In this document: positions 52,677 through 62,544 of the stretch, in pieces | Layout of the letters: each line of letters opens with the position of its first letter | Numbering within the stretch: the first letter of the stretch is position 1 | Assembly (NCBI RefSeq): GCF_002358085.1 | Contig: NZ_NTJD01000011.1 | Span: 1 to 64,000, forward strand | From: Pseudothioclava arenosa | GTDB lineage: Bacteria; Pseudomonadota; Alphaproteobacteria; Rhodobacterales; Rhodobacteraceae | DNA length: 64,000 bases | Reading direction: 5' to 3' | Program-made: the position numbers and the translations under genes | The notes under the pieces: model-generated | What the model saw: the letters and a program-made list of their open reading frames with translations, nothing else | What the model was told of the DNA's origin: nothing | Databases searched by the model: none

Positions 52677-55244
52677 TCAGAACTGGCGCAGCAGGCGACG
52701 CAGGTAATCCAGCTCATCCTCGGGGCGCAGCCGCTCGCCGGAGCGGCGCCGGATCTCATCCAGAAGGTCGCGCGCCCGGCGATAGATGTCTTCGCCCTGC
52801 AGCATCTCGCGTTCCGAGGCGATGCGGTCGCCCTGCCCCTGCGCGCGGCCCAGCGGATCGCGCGGCACCTCGCGGCCAGCCTGCCCCTGCATGCCCTCAC
52901 CGCCAAGCTGGGCCTGATCCGAAGTCTGCCCTTGTTCGCGGTTGCGCTCCTCGGCCAGCGCCTGACTGAAAGCGCGCATACCCTCGCGCAAGGCCTCGAT
53001 CGCATCGGCCTGATGGTCGATCGCGGCGGAATTATCGCCTTCACGCAGCGCTTCTTCGGCCCCTTGCATCGCGCGCCCCGCGTCTTCGAGCCGCTGCCGC
53101 GCGGCCTCGCCTGCCTCGCCACCCATCCGGGGCAAAAGCCCCTGCTGGCGGCCCAGTTCCTCGCGCAACGCACGCTGGCGACCCGCCAGGTCTTCGGTTC
53201 CGCCCTGCCCCGCACCGGGGCGATCCTGCCCCTGTTGCTGGCCGCCCTGCTGGCCCTCGCCCTCTTCGCCTTGCGGAGATTGGCCGGGCTGCTCGCCTTG
53301 TTGGAACTCGCGCTGCATCTCGCGGAAGGCCTCGTCCGACAGCTCTTGCTGACGGCGCAGGGTCTCGCCGAGATCGCGCATCGCCTGGCCGCCCGGCGTA
53401 TCGCCCTCACCGCCCTGGCCCTGAGTGACCTGCAGGCTCTCCATCATCCGCGCCAGCTGATCGAGCAACTCCTGCGCCTCGGCCATCCGGCCCTCTTCCA
53501 TCAGGCGCTGGATTTCATCCATCATCTGCTGGATCTGGTCGCCGGTAATCTGCTGGCTTTCCTGCTGGCGACCGAATTGCGGCCCCTCCTCGGGCTGCGC
53601 GCGCTCGGCCAGCATTTTCACGTAATTGTCCGTCGCCTCTTTAAGCTCTTGCATGAGCTTGGCGATCTCGTCGGGCGAGGCGCCGTTGCGGATCGCCTCC
53701 GACAGCCGCTCCTGCGCCTTTTTCATCGCCTCGAGCGCATCCGCGAGCCCGCCATCCTCAAGCAACTCGGCCAGCGTCCAGAGCGTCTCGGTCAGGTCCG
53801 CGACGGCCTCGTCGCTCAGGTCCCCGGCCTCCAGCCGCAGCACCACCATGCGCAGCATCCGCGTGACCTCTTCGCGGCGGATGAACCCTTCGGGCAGATA
53901 GGTGATCGCGCGCAGCCATTGCGCGACACGCGGCGCATTCTCGCGGTTCCACAACAGGTCACGCCGTGCCTCGATCAGCGCCGAGGCCAGCGGATCAAAG
54001 AACCGCCGCCCCGGCAACGTCAGCTGATAAGGCTCGGAGCGGCCCAGTTGCCCGCGCCCGTCCTCAACCTCAAGCTCCAGCTTCACCGGCAGGTTCGCCC
54101 AAGCATGGCGCGCGGCATCCTCGACCAGCGTCTCGGAGAAATCCGCGCGCGAGCCCGAGAAGGGCATCGGCAGTTCGAACACCAAATCGGGCCGCTCTTC
54201 GGGCGCCAGCGCCAGCCCGTAAATCCGCGAAATCCCCGCCAGATCCAGCGTGATCCGTGCCTGACCGCGCAGCACCGCATAATCGTCCGTGGCCACGAAA
54301 GGCTGCGCGAATTTGCCATCCGCGCGGCGCTCGGCCACCCCCATCAGCGCGACCGAGGGCGCGTCATCGGGCAGAATTTCCACCTCGAAGTCGCGCGCGG
54401 CCGGGCCGCCAAGACTGATCCGCCCGCTTTGCACCGCGTCGAAATCGCGGCGCAGAAGACCGGCCGGGTCATCGCTGGCAACCGGCAGAGCGGCGGGGCT
54501 GGACACGCTTTCCTCAAACGCGATCGCACCCGGTTCGCCGTAGAACCGGAAGGCAAACCGCGTGCCCTCGGGCAGTTCGAGCCGCGCGCCGTCAAAGCGG
54601 TTCAGATAGATCGCGGGCTTGCCAGTGTAGCGCGGCGGCTCGGCCCAGCCTTCCCAGCTTGGGCCCATCGCGGCCTCGGCGGCGCCGGGCGCGGCGCCGG
54701 TCTGCGCGGGGTCGAACAGATGCTCGGGCGCGCCGAACAAAAGCGCGATCACCACCGCCGCAAGCCCCGTCATCCGCAGCGCGAACGGGTCGCGCGGCGC
54801 CAGATCGGGCGCAGGCGGCTGGGCGCGGGCGGCCTGTGCGGCCTGCATCATGCGCCTTTGGTGCGCGGCCCAGAACGCCCGTGCCGCCGGATCGTCCGAG
54901 CCCAGCGCGATCTGATCGGACAGCGCCGAAAGCGGACGCGCGGGCAGCCGCGCATCCACCCGCGCCAGCGCCTCGTCCATACCGGGCAGGCGCAACCCGC
55001 GCAGCCCCAGCGCCAGCAGGAACACACCCGCCAGCACCACGGCCAGCATCGCCCCCAACATCAGCCGGGGCGGCAGCACATCCTGCACACGAAAGGCAAG
55101 CGCGGCGAAAGACAGCGCGGCCAGCGTCAGCACCGGCCAGAAGGCCCGCAGCGCGCGCTCCAGCACCATCGCCCACAAAGTCAGCCGGATCGGCCGGGCA
55201 AAACCCTCCACCGCCTCCGCCAACCTGTCAGAGCTATGCCGCAT
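52677..55244 (-). CDS. Large membrane protein of the DUF4175 / TIGR02302 type
   Basis: An 855-residue protein, the typical size of this alphaproteobacterial family. Two or three N-terminal helices (about 22-80) are followed by a long periplasmic part rich in Glu/Gln/Arg coiled-coil segments, including QQLMEEGRMAEAQELLDQ-like repeats (seen as QRLMEEGRMAEAQELLDQLA) and Gly/Gln-rich stretches. The function is unknown; a cell-envelope role is plausible because of the envelope genes nearby. The start at 55244 has aaaggga upstream. It is the last gene of the argH-lysA unit, 36 bp after lysA. Confidence 0.85.
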   Translation of the reverse strand: MRHSSDRLAEAVEGFARPIRLTLWAMVLERALRAFWPVLTLAALSFAALAFRVQDVLPPRLMLGAMLAVVLAGVFLLALGLRGLRLPGMDEALARVDARLPARPLSALSDQIALGSDDPAARAFWAAHQRRMMQAAQAARAQPPAPDLAPRDPFALRMTGLAAVVIALLFGAPEHLFDPAQTGAAPGAAEAAMGPSWEGWAEPPRYTGKPAIYLNRFDGARLELPEGTRFAFRFYGEPGAIAFEESVSSPAALPVASDDPAGLLRRDFDAVQSGRISLGGPAARDFEVEILPDDAPSVALMGVAERRADGKFAQPFVATDDYAVLRGQARITLDLAGISRIYGLALAPEERPDLVFELPMPFSGSRADFSETLVEDAARHAWANLPVKLELEVEDGRGQLGRSEPYQLTLPGRRFFDPLASALIEARRDLLWNRENAPRVAQWLRAITYLPEGFIRREEVTRMLRMVVLRLEAGDLSDEAVADLTETLWTLAELLEDGGLADALEAMKKAQERLSEAIRNGASPDEIAKLMQELKEATDNYVKMLAERAQPEEGPQFGRQQESQQITGDQIQQMMDEIQRLMEEGRMAEAQELLDQLARMMESLQVTQGQGGEGDTPGGQAMRDLGETLRRQQELSDEAFREMQREFQQGEQPGQSPQGEEGEGQQGGQQQGQDRPGAGQGGTEDLAGRQRALREELGRQQGLLPRMGGEAGEAARQRLEDAGRAMQGAEEALREGDNSAAIDHQADAIEALREGMRAFSQALAEERNREQGQTSDQAQLGGEGMQGQAGREVPRDPLGRAQGQGDRIASEREMLQGEDIYRRARDLLDEIRRRSGERLRPEDELDYLRRLLRQF

Positions 55245-55280
55245 CAGTCCCTTTCCAGGCTCCTCGGGCAGAATCCCCGA

Positions 55281-56546
55281 TCAGAGCCATTCAGGAATGC
55301 TATCGCGGGCCAGCATTTCCTCAAAGCTCGGTCTCGCGCGAATGACCGCAAAGTGATCCCCGCTGACAAGAACCTCGGGGATCAGCGGGCGCGAGTTGTA
55401 TTCCGAGGACATCACCGCGCCATAGGCCCCCGCCGAGCGGAAGGCCACCAGATCACCCGGGCCCAGCGGCGTCAGGTCGCGCGCCTTGGCGAATGTATCG
55501 CCGGTCTCGCAGACCGGGCCCACGATGTCGAAGGGCTCGGGCTCGGTGCCGGGGGCGGGCTCGATCACCGGGACGATGTCGTGATGCGCGTTATACATCG
55601 AGGGCCGCACGAGGTCGTTCATTGCCGCGTCCACGATCAGGAAATTCCGCCCCTCGCCCTCTTTCAGATAGATCACCGAAGTGACCATCAGCCCGGCATT
55701 GCCGGAAATCAGACGGCCCGGCTCGATCTCGATCTCGCAGTCCAGATCGCCCACGGTGCGCTTGATCACCGCGCCGTAATCGAGCGGCAAGGGCGGCGCC
55801 TCGTTCGAGCGGGTGTAGGGAATGCCAAGCCCGCCGCCCAGATCGAGGCGGCGAATGGCGTGCCCGTCTTCGCGCAGCGCCAGCGTCAGCTCGCGCACCT
55901 TCAGGAAAGCCGCTTCGAAGGGCGCCAGATCGGTCAGCTGCGAGCCGATATGCACATCGACGCCCACCACCTCGATGCCGGGAAGCCGGGCGGCCTCGGC
56001 ATAGGCGGCGCGGGCCTTGGCGATCGGGATGCCGAACTTGTTTTCCGACTTGCCGGTCGCGATCTTCTCATGGGTTTTCGCGTCAACATCCGGGTTCACC
56101 CGCAGCGCGATCGGCGCGGTCACGCCCAGCTCGGTCGCGACCTGCGAAATCACCCGCAGCTCCGGCTCGGATTCGACGTTGAACTGGCGGATGCCGCCCG
56201 AGAGCGCCAGATGGATTTCCTCTCGCGTCTTGCCAACGCCGGAAAACACGATCCGCTCGTCCGGCACACCCGCGGCCTTGGCGCGGCGGTATTCGCCGCC
56301 CGAAACCACATCCATTCCCGCGCCCAGATCGCCCAGCACCTTGAGCACGGCAAGGTTCGAGTTCGACTTGATCGCGAAACAGACCATATGCGGCAGGCCC
56401 GAAAGCGCCTCTTCAAACAGCTTGAAATGCCGCGTCAGCGTCGCCACCGAATAGACGTAAAAGGGCGTGCCGACCGCCGCCGCGATCTCGGGAAGCGGCA
56501 CGTCTTCGGCATGCAGAACACCGTTTTGATACAGGAAATGGTCCAT
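55281..56546 (-). CDS. lysA: Diaminopimelate decarboxylase
   Basis: A 421-residue PLP enzyme (alanine-racemase fold) that converts meso-diaminopimelate to lysine. It contains the PLP lysine in CFAIKSNSNLAVLKVL, DVVSGGEYRRA, the GGGLGIPY phosphate loop, and the C-terminal ETGDTFAKARDL, with the active-site segment GPVCETGD. The start MDHFLYQNGVLHAEDVPLPE is canonical. Downstream of lptM as in many proteobacteria, and upstream of the DUF4175 gene. Confidence 0.97.
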   Translation of the reverse strand: MDHFLYQNGVLHAEDVPLPEIAAAVGTPFYVYSVATLTRHFKLFEEALSGLPHMVCFAIKSNSNLAVLKVLGDLGAGMDVVSGGEYRRAKAAGVPDERIVFSGVGKTREEIHLALSGGIRQFNVESEPELRVISQVATELGVTAPIALRVNPDVDAKTHEKIATGKSENKFGIPIAKARAAYAEAARLPGIEVVGVDVHIGSQLTDLAPFEAAFLKVRELTLALREDGHAIRRLDLGGGLGIPYTRSNEAPPLPLDYGAVIKRTVGDLDCEIEIEPGRLISGNAGLMVTSVIYLKEGEGRNFLIVDAAMNDLVRPSMYNAHHDIVPVIEPAPGTEPEPFDIVGPVCETGDTFAKARDLTPLGPGDLVAFRSAGAYGAVMSSEYNSRPLIPEVLVSGDHFAVIRARPSFEEMLARDSIPEWL

Positions 56547-56604
56547 GAAAGCCCCGCGCGAGGTTGTTTCGCACGCCTTAGCGCGTTTGAGGGCGCAGGA
56601 AAAG

Positions 56605-56712
56605 CTAAAGCGCCTGCGCCTCGGTGACCTTCGAGGGCGGCACCGGCGGGCCGTCGATCCCGCAGGCGGCCAGCCCGGCCAGAAGCGTCAGCGCAAGCAA
56701 GGTCCGGATCAT
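56605..56712 (-). CDS. lptM: Small LptM/YifL-like lipoprotein
   Basis: A 35-residue lipoprotein: signal peptide [17 protein letters not shown] with the acylated cysteine at 17, then GIDGPPVPPSKVTEAQAL. The C-G-x-x-G-P pattern directly after the lipobox is that of LptM (YifL), an outer-membrane lipoprotein that assists LptD maturation. LptM-type genes lie next to lysA in many proteobacteria, and here it is 58 bp upstream of lysA. Its ATG overlaps the stop of the upstream lipoprotein gene (ATGA). The short size hides it from routine gene calling. Confidence 0.75.
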   Translation of the reverse strand: MIRTLLALTLLAGLAACGIDGPPVPPSKVTEAQAL

Positions 56713-56861
56713 GGGGCCACCGTCACTTTCGCGCCGCCCACCGTGCCCGAAACCGCCGGATAGACATTGACCCCGCCCGGCCCGATCGACACACCCGTGT
56801 AAAGGCGCGGCTCGGAACAGGCGGCCAGCATCAGCAGGGTCAGGACGGCGGCAGTTTTCAC
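56709..56861 (-). CDS. Small lipoprotein between argH and lptM, unknown function
   Basis: A 50-residue lipoprotein: [20 protein letters not shown], with lipobox LMLAAC and cysteine 15, then a Gly/Val-rich mature part ([20 protein letters not shown]). Its start is GTG 56861, overlapping the argH stop as GTGA, and its stop overlaps the lptM-like start as ATGA, so three genes are tightly coupled. Codon use matches the neighbours. No named family is recognised. Confidence 0.7.
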   Translation of the reverse strand: MKTAAVLTLLMLAACSEPRLYTGVSIGPGGVNVYPAVSGTVGGAKVTVAP

Positions 56862-58264
56862 GCAAGGCGCTCCTTCCAGCGGGCGATCTGGGCGCGCACC
56901 TGATCGGGCGCCGTCCCGCCATAAGATTGCCGCGAGGCGACCGAGTTGTGAACCCCGAGCACGTCGAAGATCGAAGAATTGATCGCACCATTGACCGATT
57001 GCATCTCTTCGAGGGTCAGATCGGGCAGGTCGCAGCCCTTGGCCTCGGCCATCGCGACCAGCGTGCCGGTGACGTGATGGGCATCGCGGAAGGGCAGCCC
57101 GGCCTCGCGCACCAGCCAGTCGGCCAGGTCGGTCGCGGTCGAGAACCCGCTCGCCGCCGCCGCCTCGAGCTTGTCGCGGTTGACGGTGAGGTCCGAGATC
57201 ATCCCGGCCATCGCCGCCAGTGCCAGCAGCAGGTTGTCCGCCGCATCAAAGACCTGCTCCTTGTCTTCCTGCATGTCCTTCGAATAGGCCAGCGGCAGCC
57301 CCTTCATCACTGTGAACAGCGCCACCGTCGCGCCTAGGATGCGCCCGATCTTGGCGCGGATCAGCTCGGCCGCGTCGGGGTTGCGCTTTTGCGGCATGAT
57401 CGACGAGCCGGTCGACCATTTGTCGGACATCGCAACAAAGCGGAACTGCGCCGACGACCAGATCACAAGCTCTTCGGCCAGACGCGACAGATGCACCGCG
57501 CAGATCGAGGCCGACGACAGGAATTCGAGCGCGAAATCGCGATCCGACACCGCGTCGAGCGAATTCGCCATCGGCCGGTCAAACCCCAGCGCCTCGGCGG
57601 TCATGAAACGGTCGGTCGGAAAGCCCGTGCCAGCCAGCGCGGCCGCTCCCAGCGGGCTTTCGTTCATCCGCTTGCGGGCGTCTTCAAACCGCGATTTGTC
57701 GCGCGCAAACATCTCGACATAGGCCATCATGTGATGGCCCCAGGTCACCGGCTGCGCGGTCTGCAGGTGGGTGAAGCCCGGCATCACCCAATCGGCGCCC
57801 GCCTCGGCCTGCGCCAGACAGGCGCGGATCAGCGCATCGAGCGAAGCGATCGCCGCATCGGCCTGATCGCGCACCCAAAGACGGAAATCGGTCGCCACCT
57901 GGTCATTGCGCGAGCGCGCCGTGTGCAGCCGCCCCGCCGGCTCGCCGATGACCTCCTTCAGCCGCGCCTCGACATTCATGTGAATGTCTTCAAGCGCCGT
58001 CGAGAAGGGGAAATTCCCGCCCTCGATCTCTGACAAAACCGTGAGGAGGCCTTCCCGGATCGCCTCTGCATCTTTATTGCTGATGATACCCTGCGCGGCG
58101 AGCATCGCGGCGTGGGCCCGGCTGCCACGGATATCCTGGGCGTAGAGCCGCTTGTCGAACGAGATCGAGGCGTTGATCGCCTCCATGATCGCGTCCGGCC
58201 CGGAGGCGAAACGCCCGCCCCACATCGCGTTGGAGGCTTTGGTATCCTTGGCTTGCTCGGTCAT
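56858..58264 (-). CDS. argH: Argininosuccinate lyase
   Basis: A 468-residue fumarase/aspartase-superfamily enzyme releasing arginine and fumarate from argininosuccinate. It contains [15 protein letters not shown], the [15 protein letters not shown] block, [18 protein letters not shown]-like sequence (seen as [20 protein letters not shown]), and the signature [15 protein letters not shown]. The start at 58264 follows gaagggcc. It is transcribed leftward as first gene of argH, two small lipoprotein genes, lysA and DUF4175. It is separate from the argD-argF unit 43 kb away. Confidence 0.97.
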   Translation of the reverse strand: MTEQAKDTKASNAMWGGRFASGPDAIMEAINASISFDKRLYAQDIRGSRAHAAMLAAQGIISNKDAEAIREGLLTVLSEIEGGNFPFSTALEDIHMNVEARLKEVIGEPAGRLHTARSRNDQVATDFRLWVRDQADAAIASLDALIRACLAQAEAGADWVMPGFTHLQTAQPVTWGHHMMAYVEMFARDKSRFEDARKRMNESPLGAAALAGTGFPTDRFMTAEALGFDRPMANSLDAVSDRDFALEFLSSASICAVHLSRLAEELVIWSSAQFRFVAMSDKWSTGSSIMPQKRNPDAAELIRAKIGRILGATVALFTVMKGLPLAYSKDMQEDKEQVFDAADNLLLALAAMAGMISDLTVNRDKLEAAAASGFSTATDLADWLVREAGLPFRDAHHVTGTLVAMAEAKGCDLPDLTLEEMQSVNGAINSSIFDVLGVHNSVASRQSYGGTAPDQVRAQIARWKERLA

Positions 58265-58289
58265 TGTTCGGCCCTTCGTCGGAGGCAAA

Positions 58290-58832
58290 ATGCTGCGGTC
58301 ACTCGTCCTTTATACGGCCCTCGCGCTTGGTGCAAATGCTGCGGCCGCCGCCGATCTGGAGGCGCTCAAGCAAGGCGACATGCGCAAGCTCGTGGTCTAC
58401 GAGGCCCCGCTTGACCTGCCCGACGTGCCCTTTCTGGATGCGGGCGGGGCCGAGCAGCGCCTTTCGGACCACAAGGGCAAGGTGCTTCTGGTGAATTTCT
58501 GGGCAGTCTGGTGCGCGCCCTGCCGCGCCGAGATGCCCTCGCTCGACCGGTTGCAGGCAGAAATGGGCGGTGAAGACTTCGAGGTGATCGCCATCGCGAC
58601 CGGACGCAACCCGCCGCCGAAGGTTGCGCGCTTCCTCGAAGAGGTCGGCGTGACCAACCTGCCGCTTTACACCGATGCTCAGCAGAAACTGGCGCGCACG
58701 ATGGGAATCGCGGGCCTGCCGGTCTCCGTTCTGATCGACCGCGAAGGCCGCGAAGCCGCGCGCCTGATCGGTGAGGCCGCCTGGGACGCCCCCGAGGCGA
58801 AGGCCGTGATCGAGGCGCTGCTGGCCGAATAA
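58290..58832 (+). CDS. TlpA-like thioredoxin-family protein
   Basis: A 180-residue exported thiol-disulfide oxidoreductase. A hydrophobic N-terminus ([20 protein letters not shown]) acts as a signal or membrane anchor. The thioredoxin fold shows the redox motif WCAPC (C75, C78) after [10 protein letters not shown], and the cis-proline region [15 protein letters not shown]. TlpA-type proteins reduce cytochrome-oxidase copper sites or other periplasmic thiols; in this window it may act with the PCuAC chaperone at 6257, but the two are 51 kb apart. The start has ggagg upstream. It is divergent from argH, 25 bp apart. Confidence 0.88.
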   Translation: MLRSLVLYTALALGANAAAAADLEALKQGDMRKLVVYEAPLDLPDVPFLDAGGAEQRLSDHKGKVLLVNFWAVWCAPCRAEMPSLDRLQAEMGGEDFEVIAIATGRNPPPKVARFLEEVGVTNLPLYTDAQQKLARTMGIAGLPVSVLIDREGREAARLIGEAAWDAPEAKAVIEALLAE

Positions 58833-58841
58833 GCGCCCGGG

Positions 58842-60095
58842 CTACGCCGCCTTCGTCGCCTCAAGGCGCAGATGGCGGGCGATCAGGCCTTCGATATCCT
58901 CCGAGAGCGATGTGATCTTTTCGAGCCGCAGCTTGATATCCTCGTGGAATTTGTCGAGCTGATCGATCGTCGAAGACAGCGCGCTGCCGGCTTCGCGCAG
59001 CCGCCCGCATTCGACCCGCCCCAACACCCGGATCGTGTCGAGCCCGAGCATCTGCCTGCGAATGTCGCGGCTTGAGCGGGTCAGGGCCTCGGCCAGTTCC
59101 GCCGCCGTCTGCAAGGCCGTATGGGCACGTATCGCGCTTTCTTTCTCGACCTCCAGAAGCATCACCTGCTCGGCAGCCCAATCGATCCCTTCGACCGGTG
59201 CGTGATAGGCAAAGCGCTTGCGCATTTCGTCCACCACCCGCTCACAGCCAAGCAGAAACAGCGCGCGCGCCACTTCGCGCGACATCCTGTCATAGATATT
59301 GTCCTTGCCGATCACGAAGCTGCGCAGGCGCTCCGAAATCCGGCTTGAGGCCGCCTTGTAATTCTCCGAGATCGACGAGACCGGCCCGCCCGATGGCTCC
59401 AGCCGCGAGGCGACGATGCGCATGTTGTTCGGAATCGATTGCAGCGCCTCGAAACTGTGCAGGATCCCGACCTGCTCACGCATGATCGTTTCAAGCGCCT
59501 GATTGAGATCGGCCAGAAGCCGCGTTCGCGGATCGGACTGTCGCTTGAGTTGCGCATCGCGCGACGTCAGCTCATGGGCAAGCGCATAGGCCATGAAACT
59601 GGTATAGCTTGAGAACCCCTCGGCCTCCGCCGCCTCGCGCAGCCGCCGCGCGGTGTCCTCGGGGTCGACACGACCGTCCCGTTCCCAAGGGGCGAGCCGG
59701 GCATAGATCTCCTGAACCTTGGGAAAAATCGTGCTCGACGGCTTGAGCCGGACCGAAAGGAACCCGCCCGGGATCGGCACGATCACCGCGAAAACCCAGT
59801 AATACCCCCCCGATTTCGCCCTGTTCTTCACATAGGCGCCCATCGGATTGTCCTTCTGGATCGCGTCCCACAGGATCCGGAACACCCCGCGCGGGGTTCC
59901 GGGATGGCGCACGATGCGATGCGGCGCCCCCAGCAGCTCCGACCATTCATACTGTGACACACGCTGGAAAATATCGTTCCCGGAGCGGATGATCCCGCGC
60001 GCATCCGTGCGCGAATAGAACAGTTCATCATAGCCAAGGTATACCTCGGCTTCGTCTTTTCCGCGGGCCTCCGAGCCCTCCGCAGGATTCGCCAT
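58842..60095 (-). CDS. Soluble Aer-like PAS receptor
   Basis: A 417-residue cytosolic protein. Residues 20-120 form an Aer-type PAS domain with RTDARGIIRSGNDIFQRVSQ, then APHRIVRHPGTPRGVFRILW and GYYWVFAVIVPIP, the HxIVRHPxxP hallmark of FAD-binding PAS domains in redox/energy taxis receptors. No transmembrane segment is present. The C-terminal 290 residues are helical and lack the highly conserved MCP hairpin tip. So it senses redox or oxygen like Aer, but with an unknown output. The start at 60095 has gaggcgga upstream. Divergent from the EAL gene. Confidence 0.8.
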   Translation of the reverse strand: MANPAEGSEARGKDEAEVYLGYDELFYSRTDARGIIRSGNDIFQRVSQYEWSELLGAPHRIVRHPGTPRGVFRILWDAIQKDNPMGAYVKNRAKSGGYYWVFAVIVPIPGGFLSVRLKPSSTIFPKVQEIYARLAPWERDGRVDPEDTARRLREAAEAEGFSSYTSFMAYALAHELTSRDAQLKRQSDPRTRLLADLNQALETIMREQVGILHSFEALQSIPNNMRIVASRLEPSGGPVSSISENYKAASSRISERLRSFVIGKDNIYDRMSREVARALFLLGCERVVDEMRKRFAYHAPVEGIDWAAEQVMLLEVEKESAIRAHTALQTAAELAEALTRSSRDIRRQMLGLDTIRVLGRVECGRLREAGSALSSTIDQLDKFHEDIKLRLEKITSLSEDIEGLIARHLRLEATKAA

Positions 60096-60268
60096 ATCCG
60101 CCTCTCGCCATGGGTGCGACTCGAGGCTAGCGCGCAGTCCTTTCAAAGAGGTTTATCACCGGCAACGCTTGCGCGCGGGCCGTTAACCATAAGCGAAACT
60201 CTGCGCACGGCTTTACGGGTTCTTAGCTGGTTTCCCCGAATCTGGGCGAAGCCGAGAAGGAGCGCAGG

Positions 60269-61111
60269 ATGACCGACAGCCGTATGAGCTTTGATGAGCC
60301 TTACAGCCGCGACGAGAGTAACCCGCTGGATTTCGCTGTCGCGCAGCGGGACCGCGAGACGCTCGCCATGGTCCGGCGCGCGATCGAACGGCGCGATGTC
60401 GTGATGGCCTATCAACCGGTCGTCCAGACTTCCGAACCCGGTCGCGTCGCCTTTTACGAAGGCCTGATCCGGGTGCTCGACACGACCGGGCGGATCATTC
60501 CCGCGCGGGATTTCATCTCGGTGATCGAGACCACCGAGCTTGGCCGCAAGGTCGACTGCCTCGCCCTCGAACTCGGGCTGCGCGCCCTGGCCGAGCAGCC
60601 GACGCTGCGTCTTGCGGTCAACATGTCGGCGCGCTCGGTCGGCTACCCGAGCTGGCTCAAGACCCTGCACCGCGGACTGGCGGTCGACGAAACCATCGCC
60701 GACCGGCTGATCCTCGAGATCACCGAAAGTTCCGCCATGCAGATGCCCGAGATCGTCACCGTCTTCATGGAAGACCTGCACCAGCGCGGCGTCAGCTTCG
60801 CGCTCGACGATTTCGGCGCGGGCTATACCTCGTTTCGCTACCTGCGCGAGTTCTATTTCGACATTCTCAAGATCGACGGCGAGTTCATCCGCGGCATTGC
60901 GCAGAACCCCGACAATCAGGTCTTGACCGAGGCCCTGATCGGCGTTGCGCGCCATTTCGACATGTTCACCGTCGCGGAATCCGTCGAAAGCGCCGAAGAT
61001 GCGGCCTATCTTTCCGCGCTCGGCGTCGACTGCATGCAAGGCTATTATTTTGGCGCACCGACGCTGCGGCCGCCCTGGTCCGAACAAAGCGGCATCGTCC
61101 AGCGGGCCTGA
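60269..61111 (+). CDS. EAL-domain c-di-GMP phosphodiesterase
   Basis: A 280-residue stand-alone EAL domain protein that hydrolyses cyclic di-GMP. The motif is YEGLIR rather than EAL; the metal-binding glutamate is kept. Other catalytic residues are present: NMSARS, LEITESSA, DDFGAGYTSF, KIDGEFI, AESVESAED and MQGYYFG. There is no GGDEF or membrane segment. Activity is therefore expected. It lies divergent from the Aer-like PAS protein, with which it may share a regulatory connection (174-bp gap). Confidence 0.9.
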   Translation: MTDSRMSFDEPYSRDESNPLDFAVAQRDRETLAMVRRAIERRDVVMAYQPVVQTSEPGRVAFYEGLIRVLDTTGRIIPARDFISVIETTELGRKVDCLALELGLRALAEQPTLRLAVNMSARSVGYPSWLKTLHRGLAVDETIADRLILEITESSAMQMPEIVTVFMEDLHQRGVSFALDDFGAGYTSFRYLREFYFDILKIDGEFIRGIAQNPDNQVLTEALIGVARHFDMFTVAESVESAEDAAYLSALGVDCMQGYYFGAPTLRPPWSEQSGIVQRA

Positions 61112-61263
61112 AACGGCGCCAAAATCGGGCGCGCAACATAATTTCGTGCCGCAGCCGGCATTCTTTCCGATTCCACTTGACGCAAAGTCTTCTTCGGGCA
61201 TGCTGCGAGGCGGCATAGACGGCGCGCCTTTCTGCGCGCCAAATTCCTATGAGGAGAGGACTC

Positions 61264-62439
61264 ATGACCAACGTCGTCATCGTTTCCGCGGCCCGCACCG
61301 CGGTTGGCAGCTTCAACGGCTCGTTCGCCAACACCCCGGCCCATGAACTCGGCGCCGCCGTGATCGAGGCCGTCGTTGCCCGCGCGGGCATCGAGAAAGC
61401 CGATGTTTCCGAAACGATCCTTGGTCAGGTTCTGACCGCCGGCCAGGGCCAGAACCCGGCCCGTCAGGCGCATATCCACGCTGGCCTGCCGATCGAATCC
61501 GCCGCCTGGTCGATCAACCAGGTCTGCGGCTCGGGTCTGCGCACCGTCGCGCTGGCCGCGCAGCACATCCAGCTTGGCGACGCCGCGATCGTGGTCGCGG
61601 GCGGTCAGGAAAGCATGACGCTCAGCCCCCATGTCGCGCACCTGCGTGCCGGCCAGAAGATGGGCGACATGAAGATGATCGACTGCATGATCAAGGACGG
61701 CCTCTGGGACGCGTTCAACGGCTATCACATGGGTCAGACCGCCGAGAACGTCGCCAACCAGTGGCAGATCTCGCGCGAGATGCAGGACGAATTCGCGCTG
61801 AACTCGCAGCTCAAGGCCGAGGCCGCGCAGAAGGCCGGCAAGTTCAAGGACGAGATCACCCCCTTCACCGTCAAGACCCGCAAGGGCGAGATCATCGTCG
61901 ATGCCGATGAATACATCCGTCACGGCGCAACCATCGAGTCGATGCAGAAACTGCGCCCGGCCTTCACCAAGGACGGCTCGGTCACCGCGGGCAACGCCTC
62001 GGGGATCAACGACGGCGCCGCCGCCGTGCTGCTGATGACCGAAGAAGAAGCCGCCAAGCGCGGCCTGACCCCGCTCGCGCGCATCGCCTCCTACGCGACC
62101 GCCGGCCTCGACCCGTCGATCATGGGCTGCGGCCCGATCCCGTCGTCGCGCAAGGCTCTTGAAAAAGCCGGCTGGAAAGCCTCGGACCTCGACCTGATCG
62201 AAGCCAACGAAGCCTTCGCCGCGCAGGCCTGCGCCGTGAACAAGGACATGGGCTGGGATACCTCGAAGGTGAACGTGAACGGCGGCGCGATCGCGATCGG
62301 CCACCCGATCGGCGCCTCGGGCTGCCGCATCCTGAACACGCTTGTCTTCGAAATGAAACGTTCGGGCGCGAAAAAAGGCCTCGCCACGCTCTGCATCGGC
62401 GGCGGCATGGGCGTTGCGATGTGCCTCGAAGGCCTCTGA
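61264..62439 (+). CDS. phaA: Acetyl-CoA acetyltransferase (beta-ketothiolase)
   Basis: A 391-residue thiolase condensing two acetyl-CoA to acetoacetyl-CoA, the first step of PHB synthesis and of the ethylmalonyl-CoA pathway. The acyl cysteine is C88 in NQVCGSGLR, the catalytic histidine is in [16 protein letters not shown], and the second cysteine is in LCIGGGMG. The start at 61264 ([20 protein letters not shown]) has atgaggagagga upstream. A TTGACG at 61177-61182 may be the -35 of its promoter. The reductase gene phaB follows after a terminator-like hairpin. Confidence 0.96.
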   Translation: MTNVVIVSAARTAVGSFNGSFANTPAHELGAAVIEAVVARAGIEKADVSETILGQVLTAGQGQNPARQAHIHAGLPIESAAWSINQVCGSGLRTVALAAQHIQLGDAAIVVAGGQESMTLSPHVAHLRAGQKMGDMKMIDCMIKDGLWDAFNGYHMGQTAENVANQWQISREMQDEFALNSQLKAEAAQKAGKFKDEITPFTVKTRKGEIIVDADEYIRHGATIESMQKLRPAFTKDGSVTAGNASGINDGAAAVLLMTEEEAAKRGLTPLARIASYATAGLDPSIMGCGPIPSSRKALEKAGWKASDLDLIEANEAFAAQACAVNKDMGWDTSKVNVNGGAIAIGHPIGASGCRILNTLVFEMKRSGAKKGLATLCIGGGMGVAMCLEGL

Positions 62440-62467
62440 TCGTAACAATTCGCTGCAATTGCGAAAC

Positions 62468-62500
62468 AGGGCGCGCAACTTTGTTGCGCGCCCTCATTAT
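62468..62500 (+). terminator. Hairpin between phaA and phaB, terminator-like
   Basis: Stem agggcgcgcaa / ttgcgcgccct (62468-62478 / 62484-62494) with a 5-nt loop, then cattatttt. It may reduce read-through into phaB or stabilise the phaA message. Confidence 0.65.
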
Positions 62501-62544
62501 TTTCGGTAACAGGATTTCAAACACATTGATCCAGAGGAGGAATC

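Noticed and set aside
52932-56627. 1231-codon open frame on the + strand across the DUF4175 gene and lysA
   Set aside because: It is a GC-bias shadow: lysA and the DUF4175 gene on the opposite strand have clear family sequence and starts, while this frame is low-complexity Arg/Gln/His.
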